Assembly (NCBI GenBank): GCA_027483745.1
Contig: JAIXTZ010000319.1
Coordinates: 1-8,182 of the forward strand
Direction of reading: 5' to 3'
DNA from: Lysobacteraceae bacterium
Lineage (GTDB): Bacteria > Pseudomonadota > Gammaproteobacteria > Xanthomonadales > Xanthomonadaceae
Length of the DNA: 8,182 nt
The translations under genes and the position numbers were made by a program. The notes under the pieces were generated by a model. The model saw nothing but the letters and a program-made list of their open reading frames with translations, had not been told where the DNA came from and searched no databases. Below are positions 1-6,448 of the stretch, piece by piece. Position 1 is the stretch's first letter. The number at the start of each line of letters is the position of its first letter.

Positions 1-11
1 ACCGAGCCCGC

Positions 12-1730
12 ATGCGCCTTTCGCAGTTCCACCTCAGCACCACCAAGGAAACCCCCGCCGACGCCGAAGTCATCAGCCACCAGCTGATGCTGCGGGCGGG
101 GATGATCAAGAAGCTCGGCGCCGGGCTCTACACCTGGACCCCGCTCGGCTTGCGCGCTTTGCGCAAGGTCGAATCCGTGGTGCGCGAGGAAATGGAGCGC
201 GCTGGGGCCATCGAAGTGCTGATGCCGGCCGTGCAGCCCAAGGAGCTGTGGGAAGAGACCGGCCGCTGGGCCAAGTTCGGCGGCCAGCTGCTGAAGATCA
301 CCGACCGCAAGCAGCAGGAGTACTGCTTCGGCCCGACGCACGAGGAAGTCATCACCGACTTCGCGCGCCAGGAGCTGGCCAGCTACAAGCAGCTGCCGAA
401 GAACTTCTTCCAGATCCAGACCAAGTTCCGCGACGAGATCCGCCCCCGCTTCGGCGTGATGCGCGCCCGCGAGTTCCTGATGAAGGACGCGTACTCGTTC
501 CACGTCACGCCCGACTGCATGGCGCGCGAGTACCAGAACATGTACGACGCCTACACGCGCATCTTCACGCGCTTGGGCTTGACGTTCCGTGCGGTGAACG
601 CCGACACCGGCGCCATCGGCGGTTCGGCCTCGCACGAGTTCCACGTGCTGGCTGATTCGGGCGAGGACGCGATCGCGTTCTCCGACACCTCGCAGTACGC
701 CGCGAACGTGGAGTTGGCCGAGGCCGTCGCCCCGGCCGCGCCCCGTCCGGCCGCCGCGGAGGCGATGCGCAAGGTCGCCACGCCGACGCAGAAGACCTGC
801 GAGGCCGTGGCCGAGCTGCTGGGCCTACCGCTGACGCGCACGGTGAAGTCCGTTGCTGTCGTCGGTGACGCCAAGGTGCTCGGCGGCACCGGCTTCGTGC
901 TGGCGCTCGTGCGCGGCGACCACGCCGTCAACGAGATCAAGCTCTCGAAGATCGCCGGTCTCGCTGATCTCCGGCTCGCCACCGAAGAGGAAATCCGCGC
1001 CCACCTCGGCGCATCGCCCGGCTTCCTCGGCCCGATCGCGCCGAAGCAGCCGATCACGGTGGTCGCCGACCGCACGGTCGCTGCGATGGCCGATTTCGTC
1101 ATCGGCGCCAATGAGGACGGTTTCCACCTCGCCGACGTCAATTTCGGCCGCGACCTGCCGGAGCCGGCCCTCGTCGCCGACCTCCGCAACGTCGTCGAAG
1201 GCGACCCCTCGCCGGACGGCCACGGCACCATCAAGCTGGCGCGCGGCATCGAGGTCGGCCACGTGTTCCAGCTCGGCCAGAAATACGCCGAGGCGATGAA
1301 GGCCACGGTGCTGAACGCCGAGGGCAAGGCCCAGGTCATGTACATGGGCTGCTACGGCATCGGCGTCTCGCGCATCGTTGCGGCCGGCATCGAGCAGAAC
1401 TTCGACGCCAACGGCATCCGCTGGCCGGAGGCGATGGCGCCCTGGCGCGTGGCGGTCTGCGTGATCAACCCGAAGGGGGACGCGACGGTCAACGCCGCCG
1501 CCGAGGCGTTGTACAACGATCTCGCCGCGCGCGGCGTCGAGGTCGTGCTCGACGATCGCGGGCTGCGTCCGGGCCAGATGTTCGCCGACATCGAACTGAT
1601 CGGCCTCCCGCACCGCGTCGTCGTCTCCGAGCGCGGACTGGCCGCGGGCACCTTCGAGTACCGTGCCCGCAGCGCGTCGGAATCGGAGAATCTCAGCCGC
1701 GAGGAGGTGTTCGAGCGCCTCGGACTGTAA
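12..1730 (+). CDS. proS: Prolyl-tRNA synthetase (class II, bacterial long form)
   Basis: Cytoplasmic enzyme that charges tRNA-Pro with proline using ATP. The 572-residue length equals that of E. coli ProS, and the N-terminus aligns from residue 1 ([20 protein letters not shown]), which fixes the ATG at 12. Class II catalytic motifs are visible: motif 2 around [17 protein letters not shown] (139-155), the [12 protein letters not shown] segment (199-210) and motif 3 [13 protein letters not shown] (446-458). The editing (INS) domain that hydrolyses Ala-tRNA-Pro lies at about 220-405 and is intact, with Lys279 in TVKS matching the E. coli editing-site lysine, and GDH at 302-304. The anticodon-binding domain is about 475-572 ([19 protein letters not shown]). 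Only 11 bases precede the start and they hold no clear Shine-Dalgarno, so its promoter lies outside the window. The gene ends 23 bases before a strong hairpin and faces the LPMO gene. No frameshift or missing motif is seen. Confidence 0.98.
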   Translation: MRLSQFHLSTTKETPADAEVISHQLMLRAGMIKKLGAGLYTWTPLGLRALRKVESVVREEMERAGAIEVLMPAVQPKELWEETGRWAKFGGQLLKITDRKQQEYCFGPTHEEVITDFARQELASYKQLPKNFFQIQTKFRDEIRPRFGVMRAREFLMKDAYSFHVTPDCMAREYQNMYDAYTRIFTRLGLTFRAVNADTGAIGGSASHEFHVLADSGEDAIAFSDTSQYAANVELAEAVAPAAPRPAAAEAMRKVATPTQKTCEAVAELLGLPLTRTVKSVAVVGDAKVLGGTGFVLALVRGDHAVNEIKLSKIAGLADLRLATEEEIRAHLGASPGFLGPIAPKQPITVVADRTVAAMADFVIGANEDGFHLADVNFGRDLPEPALVADLRNVVEGDPSPDGHGTIKLARGIEVGHVFQLGQKYAEAMKATVLNAEGKAQVMYMGCYGIGVSRIVAAGIEQNFDANGIRWPEAMAPWRVAVCVINPKGDATVNAAAEALYNDLAARGVEVVLDDRGLRPGQMFADIELIGLPHRVVVSERGLAAGTFEYRARSASESENLSREEVFERLGL

Positions 1731-1753
1731 GGCCGAGCGCTCGCCGCCGGAGA

Positions 1754-1782
1754 GCCCGCGCACGAGACACTCGTGCGCGGGC
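1754..1782. terminator. Perfect 13-bp hairpin in the convergent proS/LPMO gap
   Basis: The arms 1754-1766 (GCCCGCGCACGAG) and 1770-1782 (CTCGTGCGCGGGC) are exactly complementary around a 3-base loop (ACA). On the + strand the stem begins 23 bases after the proS stop and is followed by GGGGTTT, a short T run. On the - strand it begins 6 bases after the LPMO stop codon and no T run follows. It is probably a shared terminator, or an mRNA 3'-end stabiliser, for both genes; the weak T tract leaves the intrinsic-terminator reading less than certain. Confidence 0.75.
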
Positions 1783-1788
1783 GGGGTT

Positions 1789-3417
1789 TCAGCGGCAGCT
1801 CGGTGCGGTGAACGTGGCGAGCGGAGCGTAGTTGTTGGCGTTCATGCCGAAATAGCCCGGCGTGTTCGCATTCACCCAAGCGGGCTTGCGCATGACGATG
1901 CGCTGACCGGTGACCGTGGCCTGGAACACACCCGGATCAAGCCTGACCTGACCGAGGTCGATGGAGGTGCCGGTGAAGTCCAAGGTCACTTCGGCGTTCG
2001 CTGTCGCCAAGTCGAAGCCGGCCCAGTAGGGGCCACGTCCGGGACGCAGCGTGACCGAGCAGCGGCCCGACGGCGGCGGCGGCGGCGGAGCACTGACCAC
2101 TTCCACAAAGGCGCTGACGAGGCCGGAATCGCCCAGGGCGTAGACCCGATTGCTCGTCGCGTTTTGCACCGGAGCCACCTCGCCGTTGCGAAGCACGCCC
2201 ACGCGCAGGTCGCTCGATGCCGCATTGACCGCCTGCGCGAGCGTTGCCGGCCAGATCGAACCGGCCGCGGTGCCGGCGTTCAGCGTGATCGGCGTGCGCG
2301 GCAGATAAAGATCCGTGCCGGCACGGTTCACGACGCGGAGCCGCACCGTATCGCCCGCCGCCAGCTCGCGGGGCGTGGCGGTCAGGGCCCCAAGGTCCTG
2401 CCACACGACGCCGGCGACCGGGACATGCGTGAAGGTGGACGTGGTGGCGTCCGTCCCCGCCGCGCTGGTCACAGCCAGCCCGATGGTGACCGTCGTCGCG
2501 GCGGCGGGCGCGCCGATCCGCAGGGTCGCCCGCGGGCTGGTCGGATTTTCAAGGGTGTACAGGGCGCTGCTCGGCGAGACCGTCCAGCGATAGCTGAGAT
2601 TCGTGCCGCTCGAGGCGCCGGCGTCGAGGGCGAGCGTGGCGCTGCCACGCACCTCCGCAGCGTCCGGGGTGCGCCCGATCCGCGCCACGGGCGCGACCGG
2701 CACGCTGCCACCGCCGCTGAAGACGGCATCGATGCAGCCATGGAAGCGCTCGAAGGTGTACTGGTTGCGACCCCACTCGCCATAGATCACATGGCGGCCT
2801 TGGCGCGCGGGCACGGTGCAATACGTGTCGAAGCGCTGCTCCGCCTTGCGGGCCACCACGTCGGGCGATGCACCGGGATTGTTGTCGCGGTACTGCAGGC
2901 TGCAGAAGGGCGCCGCCTCGAAATCGCTCCAGCTCAGGGGCGTCCCGACCCGGTAGACGAAGTCCGGCTTGGTGATCCAGTAGCGGAACTCTTCCGTGTC
3001 ATCGAAATGAGGACCCCACGAGATGTTCCAGGTGATCTTGTTCCGGCCGCTCTGCATGGCATTGGTCGGCCAATCGATGGGCTGGTCCCAGGGGGTGGCG
3101 CCGCCCTGCCACGTCTCGCTGCCGAAGCCGCACACGTGCCGCGGCAAGGGGTTCACGACCGCCCGGCCGCGCGCATGGGTCAACACGCTCATGAACGAGT
3201 AGCCGCCGTTCGGGTCGGACGCGAACGCGCCGCGGCAGACGGGGTAGGCCGCGGTGCCATTGGCCACCTGGTCGGGCTTGGTGACGGCGCCGCAGAACCA
3301 GTTTCGCGACGCCGGCTCCTCCATCAGCCCATGGGCGCCCGCTTCGGAGGGCGCAAGCAGAGGAACGAGCAAAACAAGGCTCGCAAGTGGACGGACGTTG
3401 AATGCCTCGGTACGCAT
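1789..3417 (-). CDS. Secreted AA10 lytic polysaccharide monooxygenase, multidomain
   Basis: A 542-residue copper enzyme expected to cleave chitin or cellulose oxidatively outside the cell. The chosen ATG (3417) gives a signal peptide (1-28, with a LASLVLLVPLLAP core) ending AGA just before His29, so cleavage exposes the N-terminal histidine that AA10 enzymes need. The second histidine-brace residue is His137 (WGPHFDDTEEF), and Phe225 is the likely axial residue in TFERFHGCID. Cysteines 42, 61, 96, 172, 200 and 228 could form three disulfides. After the AA10 domain (29-233) come an Ig/PKD-like module (about 243-335, SYRWTV), a module resembling domain 2 of GbpA (about 337-442, GDTVRLRVV ... 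WPATLAQAVNA), a Pro6 linker (444-449) and a cysteine-bounded module (453-541) possibly related to CBM2. An AGGAG lies 11 bases upstream. An in-frame ATG at 3522 would bury the signal peptide. The substrate cannot be read from sequence. Confidence 0.93.
   Translation of the reverse strand: MRTEAFNVRPLASLVLLVPLLAPSEAGAHGLMEEPASRNWFCGAVTKPDQVANGTAAYPVCRGAFASDPNGGYSFMSVLTHARGRAVVNPLPRHVCGFGSETWQGGATPWDQPIDWPTNAMQSGRNKITWNISWGPHFDDTEEFRYWITKPDFVYRVGTPLSWSDFEAAPFCSLQYRDNNPGASPDVVARKAEQRFDTYCTVPARQGRHVIYGEWGRNQYTFERFHGCIDAVFSGGGSVPVAPVARIGRTPDAAEVRGSATLALDAGASSGTNLSYRWTVSPSSALYTLENPTSPRATLRIGAPAAATTVTIGLAVTSAAGTDATTSTFTHVPVAGVVWQDLGALTATPRELAAGDTVRLRVVNRAGTDLYLPRTPITLNAGTAAGSIWPATLAQAVNAASSDLRVGVLRNGEVAPVQNATSNRVYALGDSGLVSAFVEVVSAPPPPPPSGRCSVTLRPGRGPYWAGFDLATANAEVTLDFTGTSIDLGQVRLDPGVFQATVTGQRIVMRKPAWVNANTPGYFGMNANNYAPLATFTAPSCR
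2071..2088 (-). repeat. (CGG)6 run encoding the Pro6 linker of the LPMO
   Basis: Six uninterrupted CGG triplets on the + strand read as six CCG proline codons (residues 444-449) in the - strand LPMO gene. They separate the GbpA-like module from the C-terminal cysteine-bounded module. A proline run of this length normally needs EF-P for smooth translation, and a perfect triplet run can vary in copy number without breaking the frame. This is a linker feature, not a separate element. Confidence 0.8.
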
Positions 3418-3428
3418 GGTGCGTGGTG

Positions 3429-3433
3429 CTCCT
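3429..3433 (-). promoter_or_regulatory. Ribosome binding site that decides the LPMO start
   Basis: AGGAG on the - strand stands 11 bases before the ATG at 3417, a slightly long but workable spacing. Together with the signal peptide that begins right after this ATG, it favours 3417 over the in-frame ATG 105 bases upstream. Confidence 0.65.
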
Positions 3434-3733
3434 GATCGATGCTCACTGCGGGGGGAATCCGCCACGGCGAAGACGCCGTGTCGGGGGGACCATGAGTCGA
3501 TGCGCGTCACAGACGCCCCCATTGGACGGGTGCGGGAGTGCGCGCAAAGGCTGGATCACGTTCGTGTCGGGGGCCGTGTCCACGGGACCGGGGGGGATGG
3601 GGCACGGGCCCCGCACGATGGGCGGGACTATGGGCGATGATAACGCTGTCATTCGTGACCGGCCGCACAGATCGGCCAACAGGTGCCCGGGGCGGAACCG
3701 AGCCGTCGCCTCGCCCATGCACGCGCCGCGGCG

Positions 3734-3762
3734 TTTCCATTTTCGTGACGGATGACTAGTAT
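3734..3762 (+). promoter_or_regulatory. Candidate sigma70 promoter for hns
   Basis: TTTCCA (3734-3739) and TAGTAT (3757-3762) each match four of six consensus bases and are 17 bases apart, the optimal spacing. They sit in the most AT-rich part of the gap and would give a leader of about 50 bases before the ATG at 3819. No transcript data support it. Confidence 0.5.
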
Positions 3763-3807
3763 CCGAGGGCGCCGTTGATTTCCGGCCCACCCCATCCGTT
3801 TACCCGT

Positions 3808-3812
3808 GAGGA
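3808..3812 (+). promoter_or_regulatory. Ribosome binding site of hns
   Basis: GAGGA, 6 bases before the ATG at 3819, is a good Shine-Dalgarno at good spacing and fixes that start. Confidence 0.8.
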
Positions 3813-3818
3813 CACCGA

Positions 3819-4199
3819 ATGGCCGTCGACCTGGAAGGGCTGTCGCCGAAAGAATTGGACGCGCTGATCAGCAAGGCGAAGCAGCGCAAGCAACGTCTGG
3901 CCAAGCGCAGCCCGGTCGCCGAAGTCCGCAAAGCCCTGGCCACGGTCGCGAAGAAGCACGGCTGGACCTTGGATGAACTGTTCGGCGCGGGTCCGGGCTC
4001 GGCCCCTGCGCGGGCGAAGAAGTCGGCCAAGCCGAATGCCGCGCCGAAAACGCGCAAGTCGGCCACCAAGGGCACCAAGGTCGCCGCGAAGTATCGGCAC
4101 CCCGAGTCCGGCCAGACCTGGTCGGGACGCGGCATCCTGCCGAAGTGGATGAGCGAAGAGATCGCCAAGGGACGCAAGCGCGAGGACTTCGCGATCTGA
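3819..4199 (+). CDS. H-NS family nucleoid protein (XrvA-like)
   Basis: A 126-residue DNA-binding protein expected to oligomerise and coat AT-rich DNA, repressing horizontally acquired or virulence genes. The N-terminus (1-55, GLSPKELDALISKAKQRK ... GWTLDELFG) is the charged helical oligomerisation region with the short 'W/YTxDELFG' ending common in this family. A Lys/Ala/Pro-rich linker spans 56-90. The C-terminal DNA-binding domain (91-126) has the YRHPESGQTWSGRG signature, with Gly103-Arg104-Gly105 as the AT-hook-like loop that enters the minor groove, then PKWM and KGRKREDFAI. From memory, the pattern and length fit the Xanthomonas XrvA-like H-NS proteins better than enterobacterial H-NS. 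It is monocistronic by context: its own promoter region lies upstream, and a hairpin plus a converging gene lie downstream. Members of this family often repress their own promoter; here that is only inferred. Confidence 0.93.
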   Translation: MAVDLEGLSPKELDALISKAKQRKQRLAKRSPVAEVRKALATVAKKHGWTLDELFGAGPGSAPARAKKSAKPNAAPKTRKSATKGTKVAAKYRHPESGQTWSGRGILPKWMSEEIAKGRKREDFAI

Positions 4200-4225
4200 T
4201 CGCCGCCCGCGGCTTGACGGAGCCC

Positions 4226-4252
4226 ACGACGCCGGCCTCGCGCCGGCGTCGT
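4226..4252. terminator. Perfect 11-bp hairpin in the convergent hns/thrE gap
   Basis: The arms ACGACGCCGGC (4226-4236) and GCCGGCGTCGT (4242-4252) pair exactly around a 5-base loop (CTCGC). The hairpin lies 26 bases after the hns stop and 5 bases after the exporter stop on the other strand. A CGTCTT tail follows on the + strand, so it is likely a shared terminator with a poor T run, like the one after proS. Confidence 0.72.
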
Positions 4253-4257
4253 CGTCT

Positions 4258-5505
4258 TCAGAGGTATCGGCGCGGCGGAACCAGCAGGTTGCCGAACAGC
4301 AGGCCGGCGACGATGGCGATCAGAGCGCTCAACACCGCCACGGCCGTATCCAGCCCCAAGACGACGTCGCGCTCGAGCACGAAGCTGAGGCTGCGGAAGC
4401 CCACGCTGCCCGGGACCAGCAGGATGATGCCGGAGACCCGCAGCAGTGCGCCCGGCCGGCGGAAGATGCGGCCGAAGGCGTTCGACACCATGGCCACGCC
4501 GAGGCCAGCGAGAAATACGCCCCCCGCGAAAGCCTCCGAGGACAGCCCGGGGATCTGCCCCGCGAGGCGCGTCAGCCCGTAGCCGATCCAGGCGCCGGAC
4601 ATCACCACGAGGAAATCGCGGCGCGACGCGCCGAACAGCACGGCAAACGCCGCGGAGCCGACCAGCAAGCCGCCCCATTCGGCCCAGGCCGGGAGCTGCG
4701 GCGCACTGATCAACTGCGGCTGCCAGCCCAGGGCATGCGCTGCTTGCGTGGCAACGATGGTGCCGAACGTCAGCTTCAGCAGGGCCACCGTCGCCCCGGC
4801 AAAGCGCGCGGTGCCCGAAGCCCAGTTCTGGCTGCTGAGTTCGGCCACCGCGGTGGTGAGCATCAGGCCGGGCATCAGCACGATCAGCGACGCGATGACC
4901 ACCGTCTGCAGCGAAAGCGGGGTGAGGAAGGCGGCGATCGCCGACGCGGTCAGGGTGGCCAGCAGCGCGGCGATGGCATCGGAGGCTTCATGCAGGCGCG
5001 GGCGACTCGCCGACGCCACGCTGAGCAGGCCGATCATCAACCCGATCGCTGCCGACGCCGCCACGTCGACCCAACTGGTGCGCAGCAGGGCCGCGACCGA
5101 ACCGGAAGCCAGCCCGAAGGCCAACACCGTGATCGCCAGCTTCTCGTTCCCCATCGGCCGATCCAGCGCGGTGAGCGCCTGAAGCCCCTCGTCGACCTCC
5201 ATGCGTCCATCGGTGACGCGCTCGGCGACGTCATCGACCATCGCCAGCGCCTTGAGGTTGATATCACCCGGGGCCAGGCGCAGCACGCGGGTGATCTCGG
5301 CCCCGTCGCTCTTCTGCGGGCTGGAGAAGGACAGGATGATGCCCGTCGGATTGCACCAGATCTCGGTGCGTACGCCCAATCGCTTCGAGACGGTCAGCAC
5401 CGCGCCCTCCAGTCGATCGGTCGACATGCCGCAGGCATGCAGGCGACGCGCGAGGTCGATGATGAAATTGCAGCGCTGGCGGAACGGGCTGGTGGCGGCA
5501 CTCAT
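4258..5505 (-). CDS. ThrE-family threonine/serine exporter, both domains fused
   Basis: A 415-residue inner-membrane protein of the ThrE family, whose characterised members export threonine and serine using the proton gradient. Residues 1-120 form the soluble N-terminal part (FIIDLARRLHACGMSTDRLE, then NPTGIILSF at 52-60). About ten hydrophobic segments follow from 121 to 410. Both halves carry the family's Leu-x-Pro-Gly turn: VLMPGLMLTTAVAEL (209-223) in the first and ILLVPGSVGFRSL (361-373) in the second. This is the fused ThrE plus ThrE_2 (DUF3815) arrangement rather than the two-gene form. The start at 5505 was chosen because the homologous segment begins just after it and because frame further upstream would run into the EamA gene. 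No Shine-Dalgarno precedes it. The real substrate is not determined by sequence; a dicarboxylate or other amino-acid role is possible. Confidence 0.9.
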   Translation of the reverse strand: MSAATSPFRQRCNFIIDLARRLHACGMSTDRLEGAVLTVSKRLGVRTEIWCNPTGIILSFSSPQKSDGAEITRVLRLAPGDINLKALAMVDDVAERVTDGRMEVDEGLQALTALDRPMGNEKLAITVLAFGLASGSVAALLRTSWVDVAASAAIGLMIGLLSVASASRPRLHEASDAIAALLATLTASAIAAFLTPLSLQTVVIASLIVLMPGLMLTTAVAELSSQNWASGTARFAGATVALLKLTFGTIVATQAAHALGWQPQLISAPQLPAWAEWGGLLVGSAAFAVLFGASRRDFLVVMSGAWIGYGLTRLAGQIPGLSSEAFAGGVFLAGLGVAMVSNAFGRIFRRPGALLRVSGIILLVPGSVGFRSLSFVLERDVVLGLDTAVAVLSALIAIVAGLLFGNLLVPPRRYL

Positions 5506-5545
5506 GGCGCGCAAGCATGGCAGAAAGCCACGCCCATCAACGACA

Positions 5546-6439
5546 ATGGGCAGCATGGGCCTCGGTGAACTGTTCTCGTTGTTGTCCGCGGCCGTCTGGG
5601 CCGTGGGCGTGATCCTGTACCGCCAACTCGGCGCGACGCTGCCGCCGCTGCAGCTGAACCTGCTGAAGAACAGCCTCGTGTTCGGCATGGTCCTGATCAG
5701 CCTGCCGCTTCTCCATGGGCTTGCTGTCCCCGATTTCACCGCGCCGCAGATCGGCCTCGCGCTGCTCAGCGGCTTCATCGGCATCGCCGTCGCCGACACC
5801 CTGTACTTCCGCGCGCTCAACCAGTTGGGCGCCGGCCGCATGGGGGTGCTGGGCAACTTCTACAGCCCCGCGGTGATCCTGCTCAGCGTGGTCTTCCTCG
5901 ACGAGCGCTTGAGCCTCGTGCAAATGGTGGGTTTCGGCCTCGTCAGCCTGGGCGTCTATCTCGTCGCGGAACGCCGTCCCGACGATGCGGGCGGCGGCCG
6001 CGCGTTGCTCAAGGGGCTCGCGATCGGCTTCTGCGCCATCCTGCTGATGGCCGTCGCCATCGTCATCGTCAAGCGGACGCTGGAAGCCCAGCCGCTCCTG
6101 TGGGTGACCGCCGTACGCATGGCCGGCGCCGTGCTCGGCCTGTGGGTGCTGGCCCTCGTCTTCCGCCGTCGGCTCGGGCCGGCGCTGCCGCCCCTCGCGG
6201 GCGTGCCGTGGCGGAAACTGCTGCTCGCCGCCTTCGTCGGGCAGTTCCTGTCGATGGTGTTCTGGCTGGCCGGGTACAAGTTCACCTCGGCCTCGGTGGC
6301 CGCTATCCTCAACGAGAGCGCCTCGGTCTTCATCCTGCTGCTGGCTTGGGTCTGGCTGAAAGAGCCGCTGAGCCGCCGTGCGCTCGCCGGCGTGGCCCTG
6401 ACCATCGCCGGCGTCAGCTGCATGCTGCTGCCCGCCTGA
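5546..6439 (+). CDS. EamA/DMT-family transporter
   Basis: A 297-residue inner-membrane protein of the drug/metabolite transporter superfamily with about ten membrane helices in two repeated five-helix halves. The first repeat ends in YSPAVILLSVVFLDERLSL (106-124) and the second in ESASVFILLLAWVWLKEPLS (257-276), the paired 'P/S...E-x-L/P' ends typical of EamA domains. The substrate is unknown; relatives move metabolites or amino acids. The ATG at 5546 is used; a second in-frame ATG at 5555 (MGLGELF) is equally possible and neither has a visible Shine-Dalgarno. The frame stays open further upstream, antisense to the ThrE gene, but that stretch looks non-coding. It starts a likely operon, since the STAS-MlaE gene begins 9 bases after its stop. 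The link to lipid transport is positional only. Confidence 0.88.
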   Translation: MGSMGLGELFSLLSAAVWAVGVILYRQLGATLPPLQLNLLKNSLVFGMVLISLPLLHGLAVPDFTAPQIGLALLSGFIGIAVADTLYFRALNQLGAGRMGVLGNFYSPAVILLSVVFLDERLSLVQMVGFGLVSLGVYLVAERRPDDAGGGRALLKGLAIGFCAILLMAVAIVIVKRTLEAQPLLWVTAVRMAGAVLGLWVLALVFRRRLGPALPPLAGVPWRKLLLAAFVGQFLSMVFWLAGYKFTSASVAAILNESASVFILLLAWVWLKEPLSRRALAGVALTIAGVSCMLLPA

Positions 6440-6444
6440 AGGAG
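6439..6444 (+). promoter_or_regulatory. Ribosome binding site of the STAS-MlaE gene, overlapping the EamA stop
   Basis: AAGGAG begins on the last base of the EamA stop codon (TGA 6437-6439) and lies 4 bases before the ATG at 6449. The spacing is short, but the motif is strong. The arrangement suggests translational coupling of the two genes. Confidence 0.7.
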
Positions 6445-6448
6445 ACGA

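Larger units (their letters stand above)
3418..3818. other. Divergent intergenic region between LPMO and hns
   Basis: About 400 bases between two divergent starts, which must hold the promoters of both genes. The reading frames open across it are composition artefacts with no recognisable protein. What can be seen: the LPMO ribosome binding site; a 7-bp hairpin (3463-3480, CACGGCG/CGCCGTG with a 4-base loop) that would lie in the LPMO leader; a small inverted repeat GGCCG-N7-CGGCC at 3661-3677; and, near the hns side, a locally AT-richer stretch with a sigma70-like promoter. No convincing LPMO promoter was found by eye. The closest candidate is ATGACA (3652-3647 on the - strand) with TAGTCC 16 bases on, which is weak. 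Confidence 0.6.

Noticed and set aside
551..1345. 264-codon open frame on the - strand within proS
   Set aside because: It is antisense to conserved proS sequence, Ser/Ala/Thr-rich and without a family.
825..1763. 312-codon open frame on the - strand within proS
   Set aside because: A composition shadow of proS, with an Asp/Arg/Val-rich low-information product and no recognisable motif.
1663..3435. 590-codon open frame on the + strand
   Set aside because: It lies antisense to the LPMO gene and overlaps the proS 3' end. The product is Arg/Gly/His-rich with no domain, and long antisense frames are common in GC-rich DNA. The LPMO has a signal peptide, catalytic histidines and a binding site.
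3625..3652. Possible LPMO promoter ATGACA / TAGTCC on the - strand
   Set aside because: The -10 element is poor, and a better CATAGT nearby has only a 14-base spacer, so neither is supported enough to list.
3661..3677. Inverted repeat GGCCG-N7-CGGCC as a possible operator
   Set aside because: Five-base GC-only arms are expected often by chance at this base composition. It is not placed against a convincing promoter, so it is mentioned only within the intergenic entry.
3402..3755. Small open frames on both strands in the LPMO/hns gap
   Set aside because: They overlap each other in several frames, are rich in Arg, Pro and Gly, lack ribosome binding sites and resemble no known family.
5201..5545. 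N-terminal extension of the EamA gene to the ATG at 5201
   Set aside because: The added 115 residues are Arg/Ser-rich and antisense to the ThrE-type gene. EamA proteins normally start just before the first membrane helix.
4735..5568. 277-codon open frame on the + strand
   Set aside because: Antisense to the ThrE-type gene. The Gln/Arg/Gly-rich product has no membrane or domain pattern, while the other strand has two LxPG repeats and ten hydrophobic segments.
5506..5856. N-terminal extension of the ThrE-type gene to the upstream ATG at 5856
   Set aside because: It would overlap about 310 bases of the EamA gene, and the added residues have no ThrE character; the family similarity starts after 5505.
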